This document shows, one piece after another, positions 1 to 12,289 of a DNA stretch of 64,000 nt (the first letter of the stretch is position 1; each line of letters starts with the position of its first letter). The notes below the pieces were generated by a model, which saw only the letters and a program-made list of their open reading frames with translations, was not told the DNA's origin and ran no database searches. Both the position numbers and the translations under genes were made by a program. Origin of the DNA: Nageia nagi (Eukaryota > Pinophyta); the NCBI GenBank assembly GCA_050084985.1, contig JBITNC010000001.1:158658001-158722000 (forward strand). The letters run 5' to 3'.

Positions 1-1369
<1,369 letters not shown>

Positions 1370-1384
1370 TGCTTTGATACCAAA
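1370..1384 (-). other. Primer binding site (initiator Met tRNA type)
   Basis: Read on the minus strand, the bases next to the LTR are TTTGGTATCAAAGCATC, close to the plant initiator-methionine tRNA complement TGGTATCAGAGC used by most plant copia elements. This fixes the element as minus-strand and the LTR on its right as the 5' LTR. Confidence 0.8.
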
Positions 1385-1885
1385 TGAAGGATTTATAATA
1401 TAACATAAATAACTCTATACTACCAAGATCTCATGAAAGCTCACAATACACATCTAGATAACTCACATAAGCAATCTCACAACATAACACAAGATGTAAG
1501 TGGTTCCTCCAACTAGAAGTACATCCACTAACTAGATCTCACCTCTTTCATAAATATGAACTACTACAATTCTTCTATTCTCATCTCCTAAACACTATCC
1601 TCTAGCATAACTTTACTCCACAAATTGGTGGTTAATCACAAAGAGAGGGCATTCTATTTATAAGCCAAAATCCCCCTTTAGATCACCCTTTTACCTAATG
1701 TCCAAAGACATGACATCCAAACCTTTTTACCTAAGAGGCATGCTCATGACATGGAGTGTAGGACAAGTTACATTATCATATTCACTTTAAATACTTAAGG
1801 TATCAAATGATACCCTTAAGTATTAGTGAACTTACATAGAATATTGTTACAAAACCTTTACAATAATGCATTATAAATTCCAATA
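1385..1885 (-). mobile_element. Copia 5' LTR (family copy 1 of 4 in this window)
   Basis: A 501-bp LTR beginning tgaagga and ending ttccaata on the plus strand. It is homologous along its length to the LTRs at 22771-23275, 30875-31378 and 43661-44218. It keeps a minus-strand TATA box near 1650-1662 (complement of 'tctatttataa') and a near-perfect palindrome at 1792-1822. The terminal CA has decayed to TA. The right flank (acttt) cannot be matched to a target duplication because the other end lies outside the window. The insertion abuts gypsy sequence starting about 1910. Confidence 0.85.
1792..1822. promoter_or_regulatory. Palindrome in the copia LTR U3 region
   Basis: The arms tacttaaggtatca and tgatacccttaagta pair around a 2-base loop with a single bulged C. 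The same block recurs, slightly mutated, in the other LTRs of the family (about 23185-23214, 31284-31314 and 44136-44168). It lies roughly 60-95 bases inside the U3 end. A role as a protein-binding or RNA hairpin site is inference. Confidence 0.6.
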
Positions 1886-2224
1886 ACTTTCCTATTAGCT
1901 CTTAGATATGAGCTTGTTCATAATGTTTTCCCTAGTTGACCATTGATCATTGTTGAGGGTTTGTGTTAGCCATTTGTTTTGTCTCTTTGGTACACCATGG
2001 ATGATGGTGGATGGTGTAGGGTGGGAATGCCTCTTATTAGAAAAAGAGGTCATGTTGTAGAGTACATCCATAGTCTTCCCTTTGAGCACATCGTAAGCAT
2101 TTATTTCTTACCAATTTTGATTCATTTCCTTTATGTTAGATTAAATTTTCTTGGATTTTTGTTTGGTTTTTAAATTTAATATAATTTACTAATTCCTTGG
2201 GAGACTATGAATTTGTGATATTCA
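1886..2224 (-). mobile_element. Gypsy copy 1, left remnant before the PMD sequence
   Basis: From about 1910 rightwards this matches 9001-9424 (shared blocks such as 'gttagccattt', 'caccatggatgatg' and 'ggaatgcctctta'). It is the part of the gypsy element that precedes the antisense PMD region. About 70 bases next to the copia LTR (1886-1910) do not match. Compared with copy 2, the roughly 100 bases just before the PMD domain are shortened here. No open frame can be assigned. Confidence 0.55.
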
Positions 2225-3335
2225 AGCACATCCAACAAGATTTTCCCCCACTTACTACTTTAGCTGATAAATGAGATCCAAACTATAACAAATTTCACCT
2301 TCCCCTAGGTGAAATGAGTATCATGCTGCTAGATGTTTATAGGATTTGGGATATATCCATCTGGGGTCAGGTTTTTCATCAAGATGAGGTGGCATACAAT
2401 GTAGTGAGAGATTAGCTAGCTCTATGGCTAATAAGAGAGAAAGACCATGATTGGGAGAACTAAGCTACCTGATTAGTATAGGTTTACTTATTTACACCTC
2501 TAGGGTGGCACTTGAGGCTCTACATCACCTCAATTATTATGACATAGTTGTATTTGAATAAGAGCATATCTTCATTTGATCTTGGCCTAGTTTTGGTGGT
2601 ATAGGAGATACGTACTTAAGGGACATGATTTGCATGGGCATGACTAATGCTAGCCAAATTGTAATAGGACTTATTCAATTTTGTGAGTGTTGATAAGTTC
2701 AAAGACACAATCATACACATAGGCCTACTATAGGTGTGGGGCTATGTGTAGTCATTTGATTAGTTGGGTTGCAAAGGGCTAGAGATGACCTAGGAGATAT
2801 AGTATTGACATGCTAGGTTTCCAATGCACATGGATACCATTATCCACACACCTTGGAGGTGAGAAGATGAGAGATAAATGGGATTTAGGCCAAGGATCTA
2901 GTTTGGCTCTCATTTGTAGATTACATGTGGGATGAGGATGCACCTCAGCTTGCCTAGGTATGGCAGGATTGCTTTCTCCATATACATAGGAAGTTGGTAG
3001 AGCCATTCCTACCACATAGGATTCTCAAGAAGTTCAAAATTCAATAAGGGATCCATCCATTTCCCATCTTCTTAAGGCACTACATGATAGATATGGATAT
3101 GCTAGTAGGATCACAAAGCATACTAGCATAGAGGCTAACTTGGGAGGAGCCTAGGATACATGATGTGGTGGTGGATATCTCTATGGTGCCTAGGACCACT
3201 AGAGGAGTCATGACATGGTGCCAAACTATACATCCAACCCTCCTAGGATTAGATGAGGAGGAGGAAGAGGTGGATGCATCAGAGGGATATTTGAAGGAGG
3301 AACCCTACTAGGTTGACAACCCCATGCACAATAAA
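2225..3335 (+). pseudogene. Plant mobile domain (PMD) pseudogene, antisense within gypsy copy 1
   Basis: The plus-strand translation, read through stops, gives a degenerate plant mobile domain (the MAIN/MAIL-type, 'aminotransferase-like' domain). Diagnostic stretches are LADK*DPNYNKFHLPLGEM followed by SIMLLDVYRIWDISIWG, then about 240 codons later a C-terminal part with LTWEEPRIHDVVV and an acidic tail DEEEEEVDASEGYL. The conserved Trp after LADK is TGA. It lies opposite in strand to the gag at 4292-6460, that is, between the lost pol and the 3' LTR of the element. Host PMD proteins act in nuclear gene and transposon silencing; antisense PMD frames are also known in plant Ty3/gypsy elements. 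Many stops and frame breaks show it is dead. The roughly 620-base coiled-coil tail seen in copy 2 is missing. Confidence 0.75.
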
Positions 3336-4291
3336 CTCAATAGAAATGTGTTTGATTTTATATGTGAATGATTTATGTTTATAATTGTACATTTTATAAT
3401 TGATCATGTAGATTGCAATGTACAAATTTCAAGATTGGAAGTAATAAACCATTCACTAATAGAAATGTACATAACTTTAAGAAATAACTCAATTTATAAA
3501 ATGAATGTAAGCATATAACACTCATATTGCACACATCTAACATGATCCAATGCATATAATTTTAATCAATAACATAAGAAAAAATCAAAAACCACTTCAA
3601 GGTCCCCTAGGAACCAAATTTAAACAACAATAAAAAAGCTTGAGTGTTTTTACTTTAACAATTATAACATTAGAATTTAATCATTTTAAATAGACAAGCA
3701 TGTAATGAGGATAAATGAAATACTATTATTTTTAATTCTATTTTGATAAATGCACACTATTAATGGTGTGAAAACATGTGACACACCATTAGTGATGTGA
3801 TATTTGATCACTATGATATAAACTTTCAAGAATAGTTTCACTAGATTTACCTATGAGACCAATAAGAAAATAAACAAATGCATGTAATACATAATAATAC
3901 ATATTTTCTAAACCAAAAAATAACCTAGCTAATATACACTATTGTTTTTTTTTTTTTTTTACATTTTAGGCAATTATGTTGCATACCTAGGATGATTTGA
4001 AAACCTAGATAGATTTTGCAAATGCGAGGATGAAGAGAGGTGCCTTCCTTGTGAAATATTTCTCATCATTGGTGGTAGATTAATAGGCATACATTTAATT
4101 AGAAATGTTCATTAGCTACAATTATTTATCACATTTTGATTTTCCCATACTAGAATCCCTTCTTGGTGGCTTCAAACATCCCTTACATCTACTCTTGTTA
4201 GAAAAATACTAACTCATGCAATGTGAAGTACTTATCTTACTCCTTTTGGTTATGAATTTGGTAAAAAATATGAAATATCTTAAATTATTCA
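3336..4291 (-). mobile_element. Gypsy copy 1 linker where pol is expected
   Basis: This stretch joins the end of gag directly to the 3' end of the antisense PMD sequence. It aligns with 11170-12130 in copy 2. No protease, reverse transcriptase, RNase H or integrase motif was found on the minus strand in either copy. It holds a poly-T run at about 3946-3960 and is otherwise featureless. A full-length gypsy element would carry roughly 4 kb of pol here, so the family is non-autonomous. Confidence 0.6.
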
Positions 4292-6460
4292 TTACTGGGG
4301 GTGTATAGGGCCTTTGTTTATAGTATTATTATCATCCATCTGAATTGCTTTCTTGTTAATGAAATTTTGAATGATATTTCTTAAAACCATGTAATTTTTT
4401 ATCAGGTGTCTTGTTGTCTTGTGATAGTTACAAAATTCCTCATATCTATATTTTTTAGTCACTCCATTAGTAAAATGAGGTTGAATAATTGGGGGAAGCT
4501 CAATAAGTTCTTCTTTTAACAACAAATTGAAAATATTATCAATAGTGTCAGTTAACTTTGTAAAATTCCTTTATGGTCTAGTATTTCTTTTTTTAACATT
4601 ATTCACTTTAGGGTTTTTATCATTTTTTGAATATTTTATTTTCTTTTCATATGTTTGAGGTTTCTTAGAATGTATATCATAAATTTTCTTTATACAAACC
4701 TCTTTTTTAAACAAGATATCGATTATTTTAGCCAATATCAAATCATTGTTAGAGATAACCAATAACTTATATACAAGAAATAAAGCATTTGCAAATGTAG
4801 CTATCAAATCTTGCTTAGGCATAGTGATATTATTTTCATTTTGTTTCCATATTTTCACAAAATCAAACAAATATTGGTTAGGTAATTGCTTAATTTTATA
4901 CAAATCCTTGAATTGAACTTTTTTTGTAATATTGTATATAAAATACTTCAAAAATTGATGTATGAAATCTTCATATTTATAAATGCTCTTTTTAGGAAGA
5001 AGAAAATACCATTTCAATATATTATCTTTCAAACTATGTGAAAATAATTTTGCAAGCATATATTTATCATGAATATATTCCATAGCTTCTTCATGAAACT
5101 TTCTAACATGCATATTTAGATCTTGCAAACCATAAAACTTTGTAAATTTCACACTCTTTTTAATAGTAATAACTTTAGAAATAATTCTATCAATCAAAGA
5201 ACATGTAAAACAAAATAAGAAATCATCTTCATCATCATTAAGCAATTCTTTTTCTAATTTCTAAATTCATTCTTTTGTTATTTTAGTAGTTTTTCATATT
5301 ATAGGTGTTTGAGTTTGGACAATAGGCATGTTAACTATCAGGGGTGGTGGAGGGGTTTGAGGTGCAACATTGTTAATTTGAGATGAATATTTATTTGCAT
5401 TTATAAGATCTATTTCTTTAAGTGACACATATGGCCTTATTTTATTTCTCCTTTCTGATCAAGTTTATCAAGCAATTTTATCATAAACTCTAATTACTAT
5501 TAGAATTAGCTTTGTAAAAGGATGTAGGCTCTTGATCATCTTGAAGTATTTCAAGTTTAATACTGTATTCTTCTTATGACCAATTAGGGTGACATTTATA
5601 AACATTATTAAAAGTATCAACAAGTTATTGTATAACCTTCAAACTAGTGTCTTCATTTTGCAAAATATCCTTACCTTTATCAGGAAGCATATCTATTTTG
5701 TAATGTTTAAGGTTGAGGATTAGGTGTTTGTAATCATCCTCACTTTAAATGTGACATAACCCTTGACATCCACTTCACTCGAAGGCTTCGTAACATCTTC
5801 TTCCATGTCTCTAGTGGTGTGTGTGTAGGTTGTCACACTATTAATGATGTCCTAATGAACAATAGAAACCTGTCATCTTGAAGAACCTACATTTTCATAA
5901 GAAAACAAACTATTTGAGGACTACAAAGTTGTAGTATTTACTTCTAATAATTAATAATTGGTTAAGAAATCAATAACAATTTCAACATTATGAATAATAA
6001 AATATTCCAATTTTTCTTTATCAAATAACAATTCCTTGATAGAGTGAACATGGTTAGGAATTCTATCTAACTCCTCAATTTTAGCATTACTATAAAAAGT
6101 ACCAACATTACTATTCAAGATTACATTTTGAATTCAAAATGACCAATATTCATATCAAATTTATTGGGAATTTCTCCAATAATATCCATTTTCTTTCTAG
6201 AGCTTGTAGATTTAGTATGACTATATGCATCAGGCTCTATATGTTCATCAGGATGAGGTTCTTATAGAGGTAAATCAAGGTTAACCCTAACACTTATTTG
6301 AATATCATTAAAATGAACCTTATAGAGAAATGTTAGGTTGTTCTATATTTAAATCTATTTTTGAAACATAGGTAAAACACACCTTAGTTTTATCATTTTC
6401 TCTAGCTACTATTCGAAGAGCTTTAGGTAAGGGAATGAATAATAGTGAAAATGGATTCAT
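4292..6460 (-). pseudogene. gag: Ty3/gypsy gag pseudogene (copy 1)
   Basis: A minus-strand reading frame begins near the ATG at 6460, just inside the primer site, and is broken until a 224-codon open part at 5245-4571 and a 77-codon part at 4525-4292. The 224-codon part has the retrotransposon gag (capsid) domain: LAKLFSHSLKDNILKWYFLL, then a KKSIYKYEDFIHQFLKYF helix region. The last part carries the gag tail EEFCNYHKTTRHLIKNY, the Cys/His pattern that follows the capsid in many plant gypsy gags. The product would form the virus-like particle. The middle (5250-6300) has many stops. No pol follows. The capsid part is unusually open for this window. Confidence 0.8.
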
Positions 6461-6506
6461 GAGTTTTTAGAAATAATGCCCTAGATCAAGCTCTAGATGT
6501 GTAAGA

Positions 6507-6521
6507 ATGTTAGCTTCACCA
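6507..6521 (-). other. Primer binding site of gypsy copy 1
   Basis: On the minus strand the LTR end is followed by TTT and then TGGTGAAGCTAACATTC. A TGG start three bases inside the LTR is the expected place for a tRNA-primed site. The tRNA species was not identified. Confidence 0.55.
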
Positions 6522-6524
6522 AAA

Positions 6525-7243
6525 TGTAGACCTTAAATTGTGCAAATATGAATAAATATAATTAAATAAATAGTCTATAATATACAACATACATTATATA
6601 TGCTTTCAATATATGTACATGAAAGAAATGAACTTGATATAGAGTGTATGTACAATCCTTAAGACTATATAGCAGTGAATATTTGAAGGATTGGGATTGA
6701 ATTTGGTGTGAGCTTAGGACATATATTTGTAAGTATGGAGTAATGAGATGACCATCAAAATCTAGAACTCCCAATCTAAAAGGTGCACATCGTTGATGGT
6801 GTAGGAGTAGAATGTTGATGACTATGTGGGATAGAATGAATCATGTTGTACATAAAATATGGAAAGTTTAGAAATCAAAATATAACAAACATTCATGATA
6901 GGTGGTGTCTAAATACATCATTATAGTTGACAACCACCTATAAAAGTTCTTTATCATATCAAAAGAGTTCCAATCCTTGTCAAAATCAACCTATTTTACT
7001 CATATTTATAGCCTACAAAGGGAATAGAAAGAAATGAGGCTGAATTATAATAATAATAATCATTTTTGTATTCAAGATAAATTAAAATGCGAGCCATGAT
7101 AAATGATATTGCATTGATCCTAGCACATGGTATTGTATTGTAGCATCAATTTTATCTTAATATATGTATTATTGCTATTAATCATTTAAGAAGTCTAAAT
7201 ATGATTTATTAAATAAATAATAAATTATTTTTAGGCATCTACA
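6525..7243 (-). mobile_element. Gypsy LTR shared by two tandem copies
   Basis: A 719-bp LTR bounded by the inverted terminal repeat TGTAGA...TCTACA. Its left side faces a primer binding site and gag (so it acts as 5' LTR of copy 1). Its right side faces a polypurine tract on the minus strand (so it acts as 3' LTR of copy 2). One LTR serving two internal regions is the signature of LTR-LTR recombination giving a tandem LTR-internal-LTR-internal array. No second copy of this LTR was found elsewhere in the window, so its length rests on the termini, primer site and polypurine tract. Confidence 0.7.
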
Positions 7244-7260
7244 TTTTCCCCCTCTTTGGA
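7244..7260 (-). other. Polypurine tract of gypsy copy 2
   Basis: The plus strand reads ttttccccctctttgga immediately after the LTR end, so the minus strand gives TCCAAAGAGGGGGAAAA directly before the LTR. This is a typical plus-strand primer for reverse transcription and orients copy 2 on the minus strand. Confidence 0.75.
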
Positions 7261-9000
7261 TATGAAATGAAAATCAATGAAATTGCATAATTCAAAGAAG
7301 TTTAGAGAAGAAAATTTTCAATAGTAAATTGAACTTCCTTATTTATATCAATATGTTGAGTATGATATGTTGTTGTCCCCTTTTTGGTCTTAGTTTCCCC
7401 TTGCTCATGCTACATTGGGTAAACAAGCCAAAACCAAAGTCATTATATGAGGAGAGCAATTTATGCCAATCCTACTCACCTAGATAATACCTAAAGAACA
7501 AATCAACATAATACCCACATAGATCACATCCCATTAAAAAATAATCAAGTGAAAGGGCAAGGATGAAATTAATATGATATCCATAATGTCACTAGGGTCG
7601 ATGCGACTCATAGTTCTACAAACCATGATGTATAGACTATTGTAATTGCAACTCATAGTCTATAAAGAGCAAACATATGAAGTCCTTTTTGATACCCCAA
7701 GCTTGTAATATCCATGATTATCAAACCAATGAGAACTTTAATGACTCAAGCTTAGAATAACCTATGAAAAATGAGAGATTTTCTCATGGAATGACCATGG
7801 CCTTGAAAATAATTGTTAGTAGAATAATGAACAATAGCATTCAATTTCCATAAATGTACCAAACATTCAAATTTTCATTGGCCTTTTAATTTCATAATTC
7901 AAAATTCTACAAATTTTAAAAGTAAACCCATGTCGCTATCAGTGTGGTATGCCTAAAATTTCATACTCATTTATTCTACAATTTTTCTCATTAACATTAT
8001 AACATTGCATATTCATGAAATAATGGCATTTTCAAGTGAATATTCAATGAAATTGTAGCATGTCCCTATTGCAAAAAATTTATAGTGAATACACACCATT
8101 GGTTATGTGGACATAGTCAATTCAAATGCAAAAAGTCAAATAATATTCAATTGACATGCAAATGTAATATTTTGTAGTATATCATAAATGAGATGACATT
8201 GTCAAATAGTACAAAATTTTCAATATAAGCAACACACTAGTAATATTTGATCACATATTCAATTTGTTTATGCAATAATCATAAAACTAAAATTTCCATC
8301 TTTTTTAGCCATTAACAATATGGAAGCATGATCTATATTTTAAAGAACATATAATTTTGCCTTATGTATGCCACTGATGGCATGTTGATGAATGAATTGA
8401 TCTTCAAGAAAAAGAGCACATCCAATTAGCATTGAAATAAGAATATTTAAGTGTTTAACATTCAAGAACTGTAAGCATATGCAAAGATAAAAAATTTACA
8501 TAGATTTTGAAGCGAAAAGCGATATTTGGATTATCCTAATTAAATTGAATTTTCATAATTAAAATTTAGCCTTTGCACTCATATAACACTCATGATATGC
8601 ATTTATTATGATCCATGAGAAAAAGAATTGAAATGTAGGATTTAATTTTTTTACCAATTTCACATAAAACATGCTACTAGTGTCATCCATTTATTAGTAA
8701 TAAAAATTAAAAATAGAATGCAATCAATTTCCACTTTGATGTGCAATACAAACTATGTAAATGAACATTCTTACCATTTGTGATCACCAAGCATTGAATA
8801 GGTCACAAATTTAATGAATTGCATGCTATTGGTGGTGCAGGATCAATAAAATTGGTTTTTCAAAAGGAAATGACATCCCTATGAAATATTTTAAAGCACT
8901 TTGCACACATGAAATAAATATTAAGAGCTAATAGAAAACATATATGAACATGCCTATGTGGAGCTAGGGTTAGAGGGAAAAAGTAAATAAAATATTGAAC
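7261..9000 (-). mobile_element. 3' untranslated region of gypsy copy 2
   Basis: About 1.7 kb between the polypurine tract and the PMD-side homology. It is AT-rich, stop-filled in all frames and contains no recognisable motif. Copy 1 has no equivalent because it is cut by the copia insertion near 1.9 kb. Confidence 0.5.
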
Positions 9001-9332
9001 AGTTGATGTTTTCCTCATTTTGGTGTCACTTTCTCATTTGATTGTTGATCACTATCAAGGGTTCATGTTAGCCATTTCTTTTATCTCTTTGGTCCACCAT
9101 GGATGATGACAGATGGAATGAGGTTGGAATGCCTCTTACTAGATAAAGAAGGTATATCACAAAGTACATCTATATTCTTACATTAGAGCACACCATAAGT
9201 GTTTAGTTCCTTCCAAGTTTGATTCTTTTTTGCACCATATATTTCCTATATGCCTTAGCTTTTAGTTTAGTTTTTAAATTTCTTTTTATTTAATAATTAC
9301 TTATAGGATAGTAAGGTTTTGATTAGGGAAGG

Positions 9333-11085
9333 ACCCATGTCCATGATTGCATTAGAGAAGGTGAGAATGTGGTAAAGAACCAACCATGAGAATGACATCC
9401 TCACCTAGTTTGGACTAGAAAATTTGGTGATAGCTGGGCACATCCAATAGGATTTTCCCATACTTACTACTTTGGTTGAGAGATGGGATACAAATTGTAA
9501 CACATTTTGCTTACCCCTAGGTGAAATGAGTATCACATTGCTAGATGTTTATAGGATTTGGTACATATCCATCTAGGGTTAGCTTTTCCATCAAGATGAG
9601 GTAGCAAATAATGTAGCAAGAAATCAGCTAGCTCTATTGTTGATAGGAGAGGAAGACCATGATTAGGACCACTAGGCTATCTTATTAGTAGAGGTTTAAT
9701 AGTTTACACCATCAGGGTGGTACTTGATGCTCTACATCACTTAGATTGTTGTGACATACTTATTACTAGATTAGAGCATCTCTTCATTTGATATTGGCCT
9801 AGTATTGGTGGTATAGGAGATATGTGCTTGAGGGACATGGTTTGAATGGGTTCCACTAGTGCTAGACCAATTGTATTGGTATCTATTTAATTTCATGAGT
9901 GTTGACAAGTTCAACATCACCATCATAAATGTAGTCCTACTATAGTCTAGGCCTATGAGAAGATATCGATCATTCAAATGATTGGGTTGTAATGGAATAG
10001 AGATTACCCAAGAGATATAGCACTAACATGTTGGGTTTATAGAGCACATGGATACCATTATCAACACACCTTGGAGGTAATAATGTGAGAGGTAGATAGA
10101 ATCTAGGTTGAGAACTTGGTTTGGATCTCATATGTAGATTACTTTTGGAATAAGGATGCCCACCAGCTTTCTTGGGTAAGGTAGAATTGCTTTCTCTAGA
10201 CATGGAGGAAGTTGGTAGATCCATACCTACCACACAAGGTTCTTAGGTAGTTCAAGATATAGCAAGAGATACCTCTAGTTTCCCTCTTATTTAGGTGCTA
10301 CATGACATATAGGAATGTGCCAGTAAGATCACAAATCATACCAATATGAAGGCTTACCTAGGAGGAGCCTAAGATATACATTGCAATGGCATATGTATCT
10401 ATGAAACTTGGGACCACCAAAGGATTCATGAAATGTTGGTAGACTATACATCCATGAATTTCTAGGATTATATGAGGAGGAGGAGGAGGATGTAATTGCA
10501 TCAAAGGGATCTTCAAAGGAGGATACCTACTAGGTTGAGAACCCCATGCACAATATTCCTATGCAATTAGGACCAACAATCCTAGGATTTGTAGCATTAG
10601 AGGAGGTCATGCTACTAACATTAACAATCAAATATCCACTTATGCAAGTTTTATATATGACTAAGAAACTAACATTGAAAATATTGCTTGCAAGAGAGAG
10701 AGACATACAAATGACATCCTTAAAGGTTGAGATCGAGAGGCTCAATCCTTTCAAGGGAGAGGTAACCACTCTACTAACCATTTTGGTAGCTAGGGATGCT
10801 CAGATAGCTACTCTAGATAAATCATTGAAGAGGTTGTAAGAGCAGGTGGACATACCCCCACCTAATGAGCAGTGGGCATTTAGCTAGAGTTTGATGGACT
10901 AGATAGAGAAAAAATACGATGACATAGCCAAACTTAAGTGGAAATATGAAAGGGCCTAGGCACTCTTGGCCACCTAGGGTATTAGCACTAGTGATGTGTT
11001 GGGTGAGGTTTCATTATCAAGAGCTAGTAGCAGGTGGACTAGGCATAGGACTAGTGACATTGGGAGTAGTGAATGGCATTGATTT
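9333..11085 (+). pseudogene. Plant mobile domain pseudogene with coiled-coil tail, antisense within gypsy copy 2
   Basis: The plus strand reads a PMD domain from about 9425: LTTLVERWDTNCNTFCLPLG, then EMSITLLDVYRIWYISI and FHQDEVANNVARNQLALLL. The C-terminal PMD part follows near 10210-10400 (VDPYLPHKVL, LTWEEPKIYIAMA). A last open piece at 10546-10839 encodes about 97 residues rich in charged heptads (ARERDIQMTSLKVEIERLN, VARDAQIATLDKSLKRL) and continues past one stop with KKYDDIAKLKWKYERA, a likely coiled coil. Several stops and frame changes make it a pseudogene. It is the more complete of the two copies and shows the likely architecture PMD-acidic linker-coiled coil. The start is uncertain; an ATG near 9340 is one option. 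Confidence 0.75.
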
Positions 11086-12129
11086 TGTACCATGGACATA
11101 GATCCATCCAATTTTGTATTTTTTGATATTATATGATATATATATGGATCATGTTTTGGTGTTAATTTCTGTAATATGTTTGATTTTATATGTGAATGAT
11201 TTATGTTTATAATTATACATTTTATAATTGATCATGTAAATTGCAAAGTACAAATTTCAAGATTGGAATTTATAAACCATTCACTAATAGCAATGTACAT
11301 AAATGTAAGCAATAACTCAATTTATAAAATGAATGTAAGAACATAACAATCCTATTGCACACATATAACATGATACAATGCATGAAATTTTAATCAATAA
11401 CACAAGAAACAATCAAAAACTAAATCAATGTTCCCTAGGTGCCAAATTCAAACAATAATAAATAGGCTTATGTTTTTTTACTTTAATGATTACAAAATTA
11501 TAATTTAATCATTTTAAAAATACAATCATGCAATGAGGTTAAATGAATACTATTATTTTTAATTTTGTTATGAGAAATGCACATCATTAATGATGTGAAA
11601 ATAGGTGACACACCATCAACAACATGATATTTGGTCACTATGATAGCAAATTTCAAGAACAATTTAACTAGACTTTCCCATGAGACCAATAAGACAATAA
11701 ACAAAGGCATGCAATACACAAAAATACATATTTTATGAACCAAAAAATAACCTAGCTAATATACATAACTATTTTAATTTTTTTACATTTTAGGCAATTA
11801 CTTTGCATACCTATGATGATTTGGCAATGTAGACATATTTTGTAGATGTAGGGATGAAGAGAGGTGTCTTCCTTGTGACATATTTCTTACCATTGGTGGC
11901 ATATGAATAGGTATGCATGCCATTAGCAATGTTCATTTTCTTTGCTTATTCATTACATTTCGATTTTCTTGTACTAGAATCCGTACTTGGTGGCTTTGAA
12001 CATCCTCTATATCTACTCTATTTAGAAAAATAATAACTCATGAAATGTGAAGTACTTATCATGCCAATGAAGCTTTTTGGTTATGAAGTTTGTAAAGGAT
12101 TTGTAAATATCTCCAATTTTCCATTATTA
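11086..12129 (-). mobile_element. Gypsy copy 2 linker where pol is expected
   Basis: It aligns with 3336-4290 of copy 1 from about 11170 rightwards, sharing for example 'tttgattttatatgtgaatgatttatg', 'cctagctaatataca' and 'ttacattttaggcaatta'. The first 85 bases would be the 3' untranslated part of the PMD gene. No pol motif on the minus strand. Confidence 0.55.
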
Positions 12130-12285
12130 GGGTGTATAAGGCCTTTGTTTGTAGAAGTATTATCATCCATGCAAATTTCTTTCTTATCAATGAAATTCTA
12201 AATGATAATTCTTAAAACCCTCTAATTTCTTGGTAGGTGTCATGGTATCCCATGATAGTTACAAAAATCTTCATACCTATGCATC
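12130..12285 (-). pseudogene. gag: Gypsy gag C-terminal remnant (copy 2)
   Basis: The minus strand reads a degraded version of the 4292-4450 gag tail: FCNYHGIP*HL, then RIIIQNFIDKKEICMDDN. Homology to copy 1 stops near 12285, where unrelated plus-strand gypsy sequence begins. The gag capsid, leader and 5' LTR of copy 2 are therefore absent. Confidence 0.6.
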
Positions 12286-12289
12286 TACA

